A stretch of 64,000 bases of DNA, taken from the NCBI GenBank assembly GCA_936432065.2, contig OW386287.2, positions 91,555,688 to 91,619,687 on the forward strand, read 5' to 3'. Positions 10,683 to 21,440 of this stretch are shown here, piece after piece. Source of the DNA: Rutpela maculata (Eukaryota; Arthropoda; Insecta; Coleoptera; Cerambycidae). The notes below the pieces were generated by a model. The model worked only from the letters and a program-made list of their open reading frames with translations, was not told the origin of the DNA and searched no databases. The position numbers and the translations under genes were made by a program. The stretch's first letter is position 1, and every line of letters starts with the position of its first letter.

Positions 10683-10815
10683 AATTGGAGGCGCGACAAT
10701 TGGACGCGTGCGACAATTACACGAGTGAGATAATTAGACGCATGCGATAATTAGACGCGTGCGACAATTAGACGCGTGCGACAATTAGACGCGTGCGACA
10801 ATTGGACGCGATAAA
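10683..10815. repeat. 17-bp minisatellite GACGCGTGCGACAATTA
   Basis: About seven head-to-tail copies, the central ones nearly identical. A single inverted relative (ACGCGTCCAATGT...CACGTCCTATTTT) lies near 11125-11150, so the array may be one arm of an asymmetric fold-back element. Confidence 0.8.
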
Positions 10816-11513
10816 ATAGGACGTGTTTTTAAAAAAAATCATGTATACATACTCTAACCTAACCTAACCCAACCCAAATAATAATAATAATTATAAATAC
10901 AACATAGAAACAGACTCACCATGTACTAAAAATATGGTTAACAAGAAAATAATCGTCCAAAAAAATTATCAAAGTGTAATAACATGGAAATTATAAAATA
11001 TAATTTATTTACAGTTGCAGTTAGGCAATTCCTCGCAAGTAGTCCAAAATGTTTCTGTTCGCATAATCAGTAATCTGTAATCATGACAAGGCTATGCAAT
11101 ATCATTATTTTTAATAAACGCGTCCAATGTAACACGTCCTATTTTACCTATTTTATCTCAGCACTCATAAATAAATACATTTGCCGAATCTGTATACCAT
11201 CAAAATTCTGAAAATTCGGATATCTCTTTAGTTTGTAGAGGTAACATTGGGAAGTATTGAAAAAATCTAGAGACCAGGGGTGAAGAGTGTGTTTAAAATT
11301 CAGATATAACGTTGAAACGTTAGATTCTTGTAAATTGAGCTATATGAAATATAGTGGGTCGTTAGAGGGTACGGCAGCTCAAAACTCATAATTTTTTCCA
11401 AGAATTACCAAAATTTAGGCCTCCGCTAGGTTTACGAGACTAAATTATATTTAACCAAGGGATGCCAAAGCGTATAATTCTATGTTTTAAGTTGTTATTA
11501 GTGCTATTTCATG
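10816..11513. other. AT-rich spacer, nothing coding
   Basis: Contains a short CTAACC-type run (CTAACCTAACCTAACCCAAC near 10855), resembling insect telomeric TTAGG but too short to call. No gene was seen. Confidence 0.4.
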
Positions 11514-12286
11514 TAGTCCAATCAATTGGGGATTCAACCGTGCATTTTGGGTAGGATGCGATTTTATTTTTTTATTTTGTGGGGGTCCAACATAAGTAAT
11601 TTGAGTTCCCGGGATCGGGAGTGCATCCATTTGGCCGCCATCTTGAAAATAAGGTTGTAAATGTTTTTTTAAATATATCTTGTACACTATAATTCCCACA
11701 ACAAATTTTTAGAGAGCTTTTTTGTCGATAATAATATTACCTACAAATCAAAAATAAGAGAGTTTACAAGAGTGCGGTTCCCCATCCAGGGACACACTGT
11801 ATATTAATTATAAATAAGATATTATTACCTATATACCTCACTTATCTTTGACCTTCCTTCCTTTACAGCGCTTAAAAATAATCAAAATGTGAAAAATAGT
11901 AGGTCAAATTATTTGTTGTAAAATGCTCTATAAAAAAGCCTTAATGCATTTTTTTTCATAAAATTAATAGAAAAAAAGTTATTAACAATAATAGTTTTTC
12001 ATCCCCTATATTTTCATTAATTTTTGCTTATACTTCTTAATTATCGAAATTACAAGAAAAAATTGTTAATAAAAGTTATGGATAGTATTATTTTCTACAA
12101 AAAAGCAATTTACAATTTTTTTGTGGGAGATATAATTTTCACCCTTTTTTTCAAGATGGCGGCCAAATGGGTGCAAAGAAAACTCAAATTTAATCTTATG
12201 TTGAAGCCCCCCTCCCCCTACATAATAAAAAAATAAAATCGCATCCTACCCAAAATGCCTGCTTGAATCCCCAATTAAGTGGACCA
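11514..12286. mobile_element. 0.77-kb TIR element
   Basis: Inverted arms of about 140 bp. Left AATTGGGGATTCAACCGTGC, ATTTTGGGTAGGATGCGATT and GGCCGCCATCTTGAAAAT. Right AAGATGGCGGCCAAATGG, AATCGCATCCTACCCAAAAT and TTGAATCCCCAATT. The interior is AT-rich with no transposase. Outer ends are approximate. Confidence 0.75.
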
Positions 12287-12446
12287 TGTTCGTGTGTTAT
12301 GTACCGTACATAGCGATACGTTAGAGTTCAATTAACTGTGAGTTATACACTGCACACTGTTCTTTCTAACAAACTGTACCTTGAATCCTTGATATACAGT
12401 CGCCAATTTTAATGCAACAAAACACGTGTGATTTTAAAACGGTTTT

Positions 12447-13035
12447 TAAGGTGGGCGTCGGTGAACGTAATTCGACAATTTCTCCTACATCCTTGAACAG
12501 ATTCAAAAATTGTTTTGATAGGCTTTTAGAGACAACTTTATAGAATGGTACTAGGCTATTAAAAACTAAAAAAAGAAAAAAAAAGCTCTCGTGCGAAAAT
12601 CAAATTTTCTTTTTTTTTCAATAGTCTAGTATCATTCTATTGAGTTTTCTCTAAAAGCCTATCTAAGAATGTTTTCAATTGGTTCAGGGATATAGGAGAA
12701 ATTGCCGAATTACGAAATCATTTTCTTAAGCACGGAAGGGTGAGAAGTCAGGGAGGTATTGGCTAGATCACCGAAGTGCAGCAACATCGCGCGCGGTGAG
12801 GACTTGGATGGGTGACCGATGGTGGTCAGACCATCTAAGGGCGCGCCCAGTTGCTAGCAATGCTAGTAAGAACACCTTACGGGCAATACAGGGTGAGCAC
12901 AATAAGCCCTCGAGGCTGCAGTGCCCTCGGAGTAGTATACAGACGAGCCCGGGGAGAAGGGGGCTTTAGTCAGTAAGAGTCTGACACTTCCAATATACCA
13001 TCTATTAAAAAAAAAGCACGGAACCGCCACCCTTA
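12447..13035. mobile_element. Fold-back MITE interrupted by a 5S-type SINE
   Basis: Left end TAAGGTGGGCG and right end CCGCCACCCTTA. The arms continue as CGTAATTCGACAATTTCTCC on the left and GGAGAAATTGCCGAATTACG on the right, with inverted GATAGGCTTTTAGAGA. The SINE at 12738-13013 lies in the right arm; removing it restores the symmetry. Confidence 0.8.
12738..13013 (+). mobile_element. Second 5S-rRNA-derived SINE
   Basis: Perfect 10-bp duplication AAGCACGGAA (12728-12737 and 13014-13023) and an A-rich tail. The 5S-like part includes GATCACCGAAGTGCAGCAAC, GCGCGCGGT and GACTTGGATGGGTGACCG. The 3' body (GAGCCCGGGGAGAAGGGGGC, AGTAAGAGTCTGACAC) differs from the copy at 8215-8557, so two subfamilies with different tails are present. 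Confidence 0.87.
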
Positions 13036-13626
13036 ATAGTATAGCTTATATTATTATAATACGGCTTTTATTTCGACAAATGTGAGTATTTTTATTTAAT
13101 GTCACTGTCAAATAGTATTCCCTCTACTGCGAGTTTATATGCTCCATAGCTCCCTCTGTGCCCCTTTCGTAAAATAATGTATCAATTGAAAATTTTTATC
13201 TTGGGTACTTATTAGATAAATTTCAAAGAAAACATCTGTTCTTCCATGTACTGTTGATCCAAGCCTGATCGCGCTGTTGATATACTTAGTGGAGGTCGGG
13301 AAGCCAAAGAGGGGTTGTATTTGTTGCAGCGACGAATTCTACTTCTCCCTCCGTTTTAGAGGGTGCTGAATAAAAAAAATAGTGGGAGAAGTTTTTAATC
13401 ACCTCCTTTAAACTGTCAAAAACCACTCCATATTCTCAACAAGGTCGATTTCATATCGCTTAAGACTATTTGTAATTTGTATAATTAATTTATTTTCCCG
13501 TCCGACAGGATTTTATAACAAATAATTCACATTTCTAAAAAACTTTTTATAATGTGCCCCAAAACTCGTTCTTTTTCCAAACTATTTTAAAACAAACATT
13601 CAAATTCACTTGTAATTTGATCTTAC
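13036..13626. other. Intron sequence 3' of exon 2
   Basis: Non-repetitive, AT-rich sequence on the donor side of the minus-strand exon at 13627. I found no further exon on either strand in 1-13626. Confidence 0.45.
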
Positions 13627-13725
13627 CTCTTGGGGATTGTTGAGGACTCCTGTATTATAACCATGTTGAAATGAAGATCCCAAAGCAGACGCTGCAATGG
13701 CAAATGCCAATTTTCCATTGAAGCC
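13627..13725 (-). CDS. GLUT1-type sugar transporter, coding exon 2
   Basis: The exon encodes 33 residues. On the minus strand it is preceded by TTATTACAG and followed by GTAAGATC, a strong donor. The peptide starts GFNGKLAFAIAASA and continues LGSSFQHGYNTGVLNNPQE. This is the first transmembrane helix of class I facilitative sugar transporters (SLC2A family, major facilitator superfamily); the GYNTGV.N.PQ motif is close to the vertebrate GLUT1 sequence at that place. These proteins carry glucose or related sugars across the plasma membrane. Both exon ends are phase 0, so it joins in frame to the exon at 33128-33232. The remaining roughly 400 or more residues must lie beyond position 1. There is no frameshift or stop inside. 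Confidence 0.93.
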
Positions 13726-14065
13726 CTGTAATAAAAAATTAATAGTTAAATAACATAAAATTAAATTTCAAACATTTTGTCATTTTTAGTTTAAGCTTTT
13801 TATATTTGACAAATTGGTCAGGTATAGTTGACTTCAGGTCTACTAAAGCACTCACAAAATGTCAGCGCCTTTCACCAACAAACACGCCACACCGCACCGC
13901 CAAAGACGCCGACATTTTTTACACGGTTAACAAGTGTCAACTTTTATACGTATAAGTTAATTACAACCTAATATTAGTTAATTTATTATAAAAAGTTCGA
14001 CTAGAAAGCAAGTACCCTTCCCACCTAGTCAGGTAAAATTGTCAAATAACTCCATCACATATAGT

Positions 14066-15586
14066 AGTCGTAGTGGCAGAACCCAAATATAGGAAAAACG
14101 TTTCAAATAATGATGATGATGAAGCAAACCACTTGGTATAGGCTGTCTATATACATAAACAATCGATTTGACCTGAAGCACCTTATTTCAAGTGGCGTCA
14201 ATTTCAAAATGGCGGCGTATTTTCAAAAGTACTGATATTAAATGTTTTCTAATTGATTAACTTAATAAATATACTTTAAAATCAAATAATAATTATAAAA
14301 ATAATAATAGTACACTATATAAGATTCAAGATGGCGGCATTTAATCACATTTTAATTAATAGTTGCGGGCTAATTCCCTATTATTCACGCGCGAAAAATT
14401 TGTTTCTGTTCAAATCAAAAATATATATCTCAAGACCACCGCTACATAAATGGCATATGTAACCAATATAGGTGACACAATCCACTCATCAGCAAATGTG
14501 AATTCGTTACTTAGTGGTTTAAAATGTAGTAATAAAGAGGAAGCAGATGGCAGAAATAATATTACATTTAAAGGACATGGTGCGGCATGGGTCTCAGAAT
14601 GCAGTAGTGCGGACAGTTGATACTGATGTACTGGTACTGTGTATAGCTTTTTACTCACAAATCTCTTGGTCTCCAAACTCTATGGGTTCTCTTTGGTACA
14701 GGTGCAAAGAGACGATATTTATCAGCACACCTTATGGCAGGTAAGTCCCTCTAACATACAAAAGACCATTAATACACTTGGCTTCAATAAATTCGTATTT
14801 TAGATATTCTTGGCGATAAGGCTAGCGCTCTTCTTGGGTTCCATGCTTTTACGGGCTGTGACACGGTGTCTTTTTTTTCTTACAAAGGAAAAAGTCTGCC
14901 CGAAAAACATGAAATTCTCAAATTGATAATGCAATTAAAGCGTTTAAAGCGATTTCATACCCTCTGCCTTCCATTCCGGAAGATGTCGTAAAAGATCTTG
15001 GCAGTTTCACTGTCCACATGTATGATCACTTAGCATATCCTTTTAAATATTTTCATTTTAAATTATAACAAATTCTTATTCATTTTTATTTTGTCTTTTT
15101 TTTTATTTTGTAGTTTAGAAGATTCGGAAGACTAAGGATACTATCCGTCTAATTATATCTATGTTCCTGCTTTATAGACTTAGTCACGCCGCCACTTTGA
15201 ATAGTCACCTAAAATTCTGTACAGTTATTTTATTTCAATTCATAGCACAGAACCTATGTTAATAGTTTTGAATAATATAATAAAACTAAAAATTTTAAAA
15301 TGTTATGTCTTTAAAAAAAGGACGCCATTTTGGTTATTTTTTGAAAACGCTTTGCTTTTAAATTATAAAAGTTCAAATTTGTTATTTTATTTGATTTGAA
15401 TCCCATTAGTCCCATAAGAAAAAAGCTAAGCAGCGCCATTTTAAAAAATTCCGCCATTTTGAATCTGACGCCACCCCTGATAAGGTGCTGCGGGCTAAAT
15501 CAATCTATTATATGTAAGTAAACTTTCTGCCAAGCGGTTTGCTTCTAGCACGATTTGAAACGTTTTTTTGTGTAGCGCTACGACTG
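14066..15586. mobile_element. 1.5-kb DNA element with TIRs, relic of the same gene family as 6897-10366
   Basis: Inverted ends AGTCGTAG(T/C)G, then AAACGTTTCAAAT, GAAGCAAACC(A/G)CTTGG, GCACCTTAT and GGTGGCGTC/AGTGGCGTC with TTCAAAATGGCGG; the arms are about 160 bp and diverged. TAGT at 14062-14065 and 15587-15590 may be a 4-bp duplication (one extra G precedes the right one). The interior holds a spliced, frameshifted C-terminal coding fragment. Ends are approximate. Confidence 0.7.
14535..15044 (+). pseudogene. C-terminal nuclease-like part of an uncharacterised transposon-type protein
   Basis: Reads KEEADGRNN, then a frameshift to LHLKDMVRHG and VVRTVDTDVLVLCIAF, another frameshift to LWVLFGTGAKRRYLSAHLMA, then donor GTAAGT at about 14742. 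After an intron ending TTCGTATTTTAG (about 14803) it continues ILGDKASALLGFHAFTGCDT and VSFFSYKGKSLP, then DNAIKAFKAISYPLP and LGSFTVHMYDHL. From memory, EEADTR...VRTVDTDVVVL...FGTG...RY...H...FHAFTGCDT is the C-terminal signature of the uncharacterised family whose N-terminal half is at 7645-9653. The acidic/VDTDV plus GCD pattern resembles XPG/PIN nucleases, which is inference. It is broken by at least two frameshifts and lacks its N-terminal half. Confidence 0.72.
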
Positions 15587-15589
15587 TAG

Positions 15590-17300
15590 TCAATCAAGTA
15601 AGGAAAAATAGCTGTAAATATTGGTGAAGAGACAAAAAATCCTAGAGTTCTTAATTTTGATGACTAATAATATATTAATTTTTCGACTTCATATCTTTTA
15701 AACGTTTCGGGAGCTTTTTTAAGATTTTGGACCTCTCAGAATACAGGACACCATTTTCTATTGTCTATAATAACTCATTAACAATACCAATTTGTGGCTG
15801 TATGCAATTTTCTTATTAAACATGTTTAAGCTCTCGAAATGACTATGTGCTGTATCATAATATTTAAATTGCAAATAGGAATTTTCAGTACATGTAATTA
15901 TGTAATTTTTCTCGTTATTTCTCAAGATATAGAGTCCAAGAATATTATTTACTAATTAAATGATTAACTTATCTAATCAGATCTAAGTTAAATATTAAAC
16001 CTGCTTTGGGTGTCAAATCGTGCGTAAGATCTGTTTCAGGAGCGGATCCAAGGTCGATTTCACGAGTTACCATCCAATGGAAAATGGGGATGAATTATTA
16101 TAGTTTAAGAGTAACTGAATAATAATTTGTTCGGAATTTATTTTCTGATCTTTCCCTCCACAGAAGTGGAAACTTATTTATCGTCATTTTTTTCTAGAAA
16201 ATATTTTTCTCGAAATCTGCAATTTTTAGAAAAAATATATTGAGATTTTTAAGTAGTTGTAATTAAAAAACGGCATTCGTTTCACTTATTACACATAAAC
16301 TTCCTCAGAGCTTTATAATCTTGGTTAATATTGCACACTAAAACTTGTAACTGTAAATATGTGGGAACTCTGCTGCAGGCTTAAAAATTAAATTATTGCG
16401 TCATTCATATTCTATATATTTATATTAATATTTAAACCCATATGGACAAGGCAATTACAGATTAAGAACTGGGATCGGTGTTCTTGGCTACAGGCCGAAA
16501 TAAAAATTCATTGTTACCGAAAAAACATCCAAGATTTTTTAGACAATTAGAAGAAAAAAAAAAATGAGTGCAAAAATAAAAAAAATACTTAAAGCCTACG
16601 GGAGTCTATAAAAAAAATTATTAATTCAACTTTTAAAATTATGCATTAGTTTTGCAAAACAGTAGGTAAGTTTTGTATAGTGTCTCAAAGAAAACTATCT
16701 CCAAATGTCTTCTCAGAAACTGGTCAACGTAACGGTATCAATGGAGACACTTGTAAACAGTTTCTAAGTAGACGTTTGGACTGGATAATTTTGGTTAGGA
16801 TACACTGTAAAATATTTGAAACAAAAGATTTAAAATTAATCTGTTGGTATATTACAATTAATTAATAATGTATAAATTGGGTTATTTACAACACGACTTT
16901 AAGCATTATTTATAGTACCCAGTTAATAAATTGTATAATGAAAGTGGGAACCCAGATTGACCAAACCGAAAACGAAAACAGGAAATATTCTGTTCGACCC
17001 TAGGAAACGCCGAAGTGTAAATTCAAAATAATTTTTACAAACGCTTATCAAATCAACATCGCTCAATAACTTGTGCCGCTTGACCCTATTCACAGTTCAA
17101 TTCATCACTATTTTCCTTTCTTGGCTAAGGTATAGTATATTGTTAGGCAATCTAATTGTACGTACAAGGTGTTGCGTCACAAGAGGGACATAGCTTAATG
17201 GGAGATGAGGACATCGTCAATGGTAATCAGAATATTCAGAACCACCCACAGAAATACTTCATTGGGCCTTCATTACTAAGTAGGTGATTTATGATATTTG
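15590..17300. other. AT-rich intron sequence with one small inverted repeat
   Basis: No gene seen. A weak inverted repeat lies at 16681-16801 (arms containing TCTTCTCAGAAACTG and CAGTTTCTAAGTAGA). The frame at 16680-16865 is part of it. Confidence 0.4.
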
Positions 17301-17339
17301 GCCAAAACAACTAATACACCAACTATCCTTCAGAAGTAT

Positions 17340-17500
17340 ATAAACATAAACACATCACATAGTAGACAACTCGCAAATCCAAAATCAAGGCTGTCCGGAA
17401 GGGGGTTACACATTTGGAAACATACATCCATACCCTCAGTATCAGGGCTGGAGCTCAAATCCAAAACGCAACAGACCGTCGGTCAGCATATTCGCCACTC
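17340..17500 (-). mobile_element. 3' part of a tRNA-derived SINE
   Basis: On the minus strand it runs GAGTGGCGAATATGC, then a B-box-like GGATTTGAGCTCC, then the SINE body. Its 5' part with the A box is at 18556-18590; the two were separated by the insertion at 17501-18542. Confidence 0.65.
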
Positions 17501-18542
17501 AACAATGCAACACAATAAAACTTTATTATCATTATATATTACAATATATTCCAGGCACTTGTGTCCAATCAATCAGTCAATCAAAACAAATTTATTAACA
17601 GTTACTTGTACAGTAATGCGCCTGACCGGATCCCGATCCGGAGCGACCCACGCAACCACGGCATGCAGCTCCGTGACAGTTGAAGGACAGGACGGAGCGG
17701 AGTGACCTGAACTCCTTTCACCAGAGGGCAAATTAAAAAAAGGTGTTAACAAACAAATTTCCAAAAAATGGAATTTAATGGAATATTAACTGGAAGTAAA
17801 GCGCACTGTTTTAAATTATGATATGCTAATACCGGAAAAAGAACCAAACCAAAAAACCCGCTTTAGAAATTGATGGTTACTGAACGAAGCGGATGCCAAA
17901 CCGCTTAATGTATAGTTTAAAATGTTATGAAATGTAGAAGTTAAGATGAATTAAAGGGTTTGACATTCTCAAAAGTGAAAGTTTTGATAACAGAAAAAGA
18001 ACTATTTTCCGAAACGTCAACTGCCTTCGTTTTAATTTTTTCAATTTATCATTTAACAATTTTGTTTCAGTTTATATATTTTTAGGTGCGAGACATTTTG
18101 TAATAGAAGTATAAAAACCAGCCTCTGTCTGATCCTTTTGGCGCAGAGGTTTATTTCATCAAAATTTTTAAATATTTTTACAGTGGCAAAATGCTCAACA
18201 AACTAAGAAATCATGAATATGCCACAAATAATAAATTATAAACAATTAAAGGGTATAATTAGGAAGAATAATTTAGAACAATTATAAAGAAACGAAAAGA
18301 GGACAGAACAGAAAATAAGGAATGAATGTTGTAGTTAATGAAGGGTTAGAGAGAGAATGTATAGGTTGCCTAAAGATAGGCAACGCCTGGTATGGTAAGG
18401 TGTGTTTTATTCTAAAGGGGGCATTATGCTCTTTGATCTGCGTAATGTTGTTTGTTAGCGGACTATCACCCAGTTTAAATGCATAGAATTTTTGAGAGAT
18501 TTATTGGATGTATTCCGCTAGTGGCGTTATGTCGTGGCAACG
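17501..18542 (-). mobile_element. Retroelement insertion with 13-bp TSD splitting a SINE
   Basis: Flanked by the perfect 13-bp direct repeat ATATTCGCCACTC (17488-17500 and 18543-18555). On the minus strand it starts CGTTGCCACGACATAACGCC, contains the TAGTCCGCTAACAAAC block shared with 28490-28722, passes a GC-rich stretch (17620-17720, with GATCGGGATC palindrome) and ends in AATAAAG...TTGTGTTGCATTGTT. Variable-length long TSDs indicate target-primed reverse transcription. No RT frame is left. Likely a 5'-truncated LINE tail. Confidence 0.7.
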
Positions 18543-18555
18543 ATATTCGCCACTC

Positions 18556-18590
18556 GATACGCCTTAACCCACTGAGCTACCGTGTCGGTT
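18556..18590 (-). mobile_element. 5' head (A box) of the split tRNA-derived SINE
   Basis: Minus strand reads GACACGGTAGCTCAGTGGGT then TAAGGCGTATC, a tRNA D-arm/A-box. It continues, across the insertion, at 17500. Confidence 0.65.
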
Positions 18591-18884
18591 TTGATTCAAA
18601 ATTTTTAAAAGAAATCACGATAACAGGACTTTTGAGCTTATCAGCGACAAATAGTTTGATTTGGAATTTCAAACGATTTACGAGATATCGCATTTTTTCT
18701 TAAACAATTTTTGCTTCCCTCGGTTACCAAAGGGAAGTATTGTAATAGGGAAAAAATCACCCTCCATGATTTCTTGGGATTTTCACGTTTCAGAGTACAT
18801 ATAGATTACGAAAATTGAAATCATTTAATTCCGTCAGTCTGTCTGTCTATCTCTTGGCGCTATATCTACAAAAAAATATACATT

Positions 18885-20540
18885 GTGTTTCACTTCCCGA
18901 GAAGTGAAACACACTGTATCTTTTTTATTTGTGGCCCAATTCATTTCAAATTTTTAACAGCCATACAACTCGCCTACTGCGATAAAAAGAAAACCGCAAT
19001 TTTCTAGAAATCATAGTAGGCTTAGAGAGACAAAAATTTAATGAAAGTTATTCGGAATCACTTGATATGTCCCCCTGTAAAAATTTTATTTTCAAAAAAT
19101 AATTTTTGTTTCACTTCCCGTATCTTTTACTTCCACATCCAGTGGAAGTATAGTAACGACAAAAAAAATTTTAAAAATTTTTATTGTTCAAATAGGCTTA
19201 AAATGTCATGAAACGTCGAGATTTTAAGTTTGAGCGAAAAAAAAATTTCTGTCTGTCGGTCTGTCTGTAACTTTTTTTTGTGCGCACGTTTACTCTGGAA
19301 CCGTTTAAGATATTGACTTGAAATTTGGTACACGTATGTACTTTAACGAGATCTGGAACTAGATTATATTTTCATGTTGTTCCAACGAAGGGTTGGGGGG
19401 TAAATTGGGGTAAATTTGTTTTAAATGGGTAAATCAAGCAGGTAAGAGTCCATAAAATTGGTATTTAGTATACACAAGAGAAGCTAAGGTCTCAAAAAAA
19501 ATTTTAGCATTAGCCACCCCCATTACCACCCCCATCCCCTTATTAAGGGGATAATGTGATTTAGTGTATGTACAAGAACCAGAAACCTCAAAATATTTCT
19601 TTACTTCATCCACATCCACTACCCACTTCCACCCCCCTATCACCACCCCCACCCCACTACCAATGTGGGGTATCGTTTCTTAGGTTTTTGGGGTAGAGGA
19701 TTTCAAATATTATATTATTAAAGTTCCATAAACAATTATTTCCACATACAAAGTTTTTTCGTTGTGAGTGACTGTGATAGGGAATGTGGATGTGGAAGTA
19801 GTGATTCCTTGGGCAGCGGTTTTTTATTTGTGGCTGAATTCATTTGACATTTTTATCAGCTATAGAACTCCATGAGACGATGTTATCTAACACATAAAGA
19901 GAACTTTTTACAGCAAATGAAAGTCATGCACAATTATTATTGAAATTATTTATTATTTAACTACAGGTGTATGCAAAATTTCAGATCGATTGGATAATAC
20001 GGAAAGTGGGTAAATTTGATACATACGTACATACATATTTCCAAGTATTATAAAACCATCGAAAAAAGAAAACGATATTACATTTAAGTAATAATAGAAG
20101 TGGCTCTTTTAGTGTTTTATTGAATGCCGATTTTCGTTTACAACGTTCAGTTCTTGGAAAAAGTTATCTTTAGGTGTTAGATAAAATCGCCGTATGGAGT
20201 TGTGTAGCCGATAAAAATATGAAATGAATTCGGCCACAAATAAAAACGATACAGAGGTGTCTTCACGAGAAGTGAAACAATTTTTTTTTTTTTTTAATAT
20301 TCCGATTTTCACAATCACCGAACAACTTTCATTAACAAAATTTTTATCCATTTCTAAGCCTACTATTATTTCTCGAAAATTGCGATTTTCTTTTTATCGC
20401 AGTAAACCGGCGTTATAGATCTAGGCGGCATTATATATTGAATAAAGTCGTCTTATGGAGTTGTAGGGCCGACAAAAAGTTGAACTGAATTCGGCCACAA
20501 ATAAAAAAAATACGGAGGTGTCTTCACGAGAAGTGAAACA
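18885..20540. mobile_element. 1.65-kb TIR element with nested insertion
   Basis: Left GTGTTTCACTTCCCGAGAAG and, inverted, the right end near 20523 (CGAGAAGTGAAACACACTGT). Further shared inverted blocks are TTATTTGTGGCC(C/G)AATTCA and the CCATACAACTC/GAGTTGTAGGG region. Extra internal copies of the end occur near 20180-20280. The TIR itself contains a hairpin (TTCACTTC...GAAGTGAA). The element at 19127-19803 is inserted within. No transposase frame. Confidence 0.65.
19127..19803. mobile_element. 0.68-kb TIR element, ACTTCCACATCC family, copy 1
   Basis: Ends TACTTCCACATCC and GGATGTGGAAGTA. Contains the CTGTCTGTCGGTCTGTCTGT stretch and alternating C-rich blocks. Relatives: 41218-41840 (inverted, nearly complete), 61375-61950 (inverted, diverged) and 59272-59380 (end only). 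There is no coding capacity; the minus frame at 19434-19652 is repeat sequence. Confidence 0.8.
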
Positions 20541-20544
20541 CACT

Positions 20545-21440
20545 GTATACAGGGAGGTCACGCAAAAAAAAATGTGGCGGACGACGACAATATTTCCCGT
20601 GTAGTTGACACAACTGCCGAAGAAGAAAAATATAAAAAAATATATACAGGGTGGTCACCCAAATAAAAAAAATTACAAAATGTGGCGGAGCACGATAATA
20701 TTCAGCATGCAGTTAACACAACTGTCGAAGAAAAATATGAAAAAAAAACATACAGGGTGGGTCACACTCACAAAATGTTAAAGAAAATGTCACGAAGTAC
20801 GATAATATTTCGCACGCAGTTAATACAAATGTCAAAGAAGAAAATATGAAAAAAAATACAGGGTGGTCACCCAAAGAAATTTAAATATGGCGGAACATGA
20901 TAATATTTCGCAAGCAGTTAATACAACTGTCAAATAAGAAAAATATGAAAAAAGATACAGGGTGTCACCCTTACAAAATTTTTAAAAATATATGACGGAG
21001 GACGATAATATTTCGCATTCAGTTAACACAACTGTCAAAAATGAAAAATATGAAAAAAATATACCCTAAAAAGATAATGAAAAAATGTGACGGAGAACGA
21101 TAATACTTGGCATGTAGTTAACACAATTGTCAAAGAAAGATAAAAAAATGTGCAGGGTGGTCACCATAAAAAAAATATGAAAAAATGTGAGGAACAATAT
21201 TTCGCATGTAGTTACCAAATATGCAGGTAGGGTGACACAAAGAAAAAATTAAAAATATGTGACGGAGGACGATAATATTTCGCATACAGTTAACACCACT
21301 GTCAAAGAAGGAAAATATGAAAAATATACAGGGCGGTCACCTTAAAGAAATTAAAGAAAAAAATGTGACGGATGGCAATTATATTTCGCATGCAGTTAAT
21401 AAAACTGTCTAAGAAGAAAAATATACAGAGTGGTCACCCT
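20545..21440. repeat. Satellite-like tandem array, units of about 95-110 bp
   Basis: About nine diverged units. Each contains (T)ACAGGGTGGTCACCC, a purine-rich stretch, GTGGCGGA(G/A)(C/G)ACGATAATATT, GCA(T/C)GCAGTTAACACAACTG and TC(A/G)AAGAAGAAAAATATGAAA. The GATAATATT cores lie near 20585, 20695, 20798, 20910, 21005, 21099, 21270 and 21380. Confidence 0.85.

Noticed and set aside
10683..10815. CRISPR-like regular array
   Set aside because: The 17-bp units abut with no unique spacers and the context is eukaryotic; it is a minisatellite.
10855..10876. Telomeric repeat (CCTAA)n
   Set aside because: Only about four imperfect units in an interior location, too short to mean a telomere or fusion point.
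1..13626. Third exon of the GLUT1-type gene
   Set aside because: I looked on the minus strand for the region expected after NNPQE (TM2 and its conserved loop) and found no splice-bounded match.
17298..17705. 135-codon plus-strand frame
   Set aside because: It runs across the SINE/retroinsertion junction at 17500 and has no recognisable domain.
20545..21440. Array of spaced repeats resembling CRISPR repeat-spacer structure
   Set aside because: Units of about 100 bp diverge throughout, with no unique spacers. It is a satellite.
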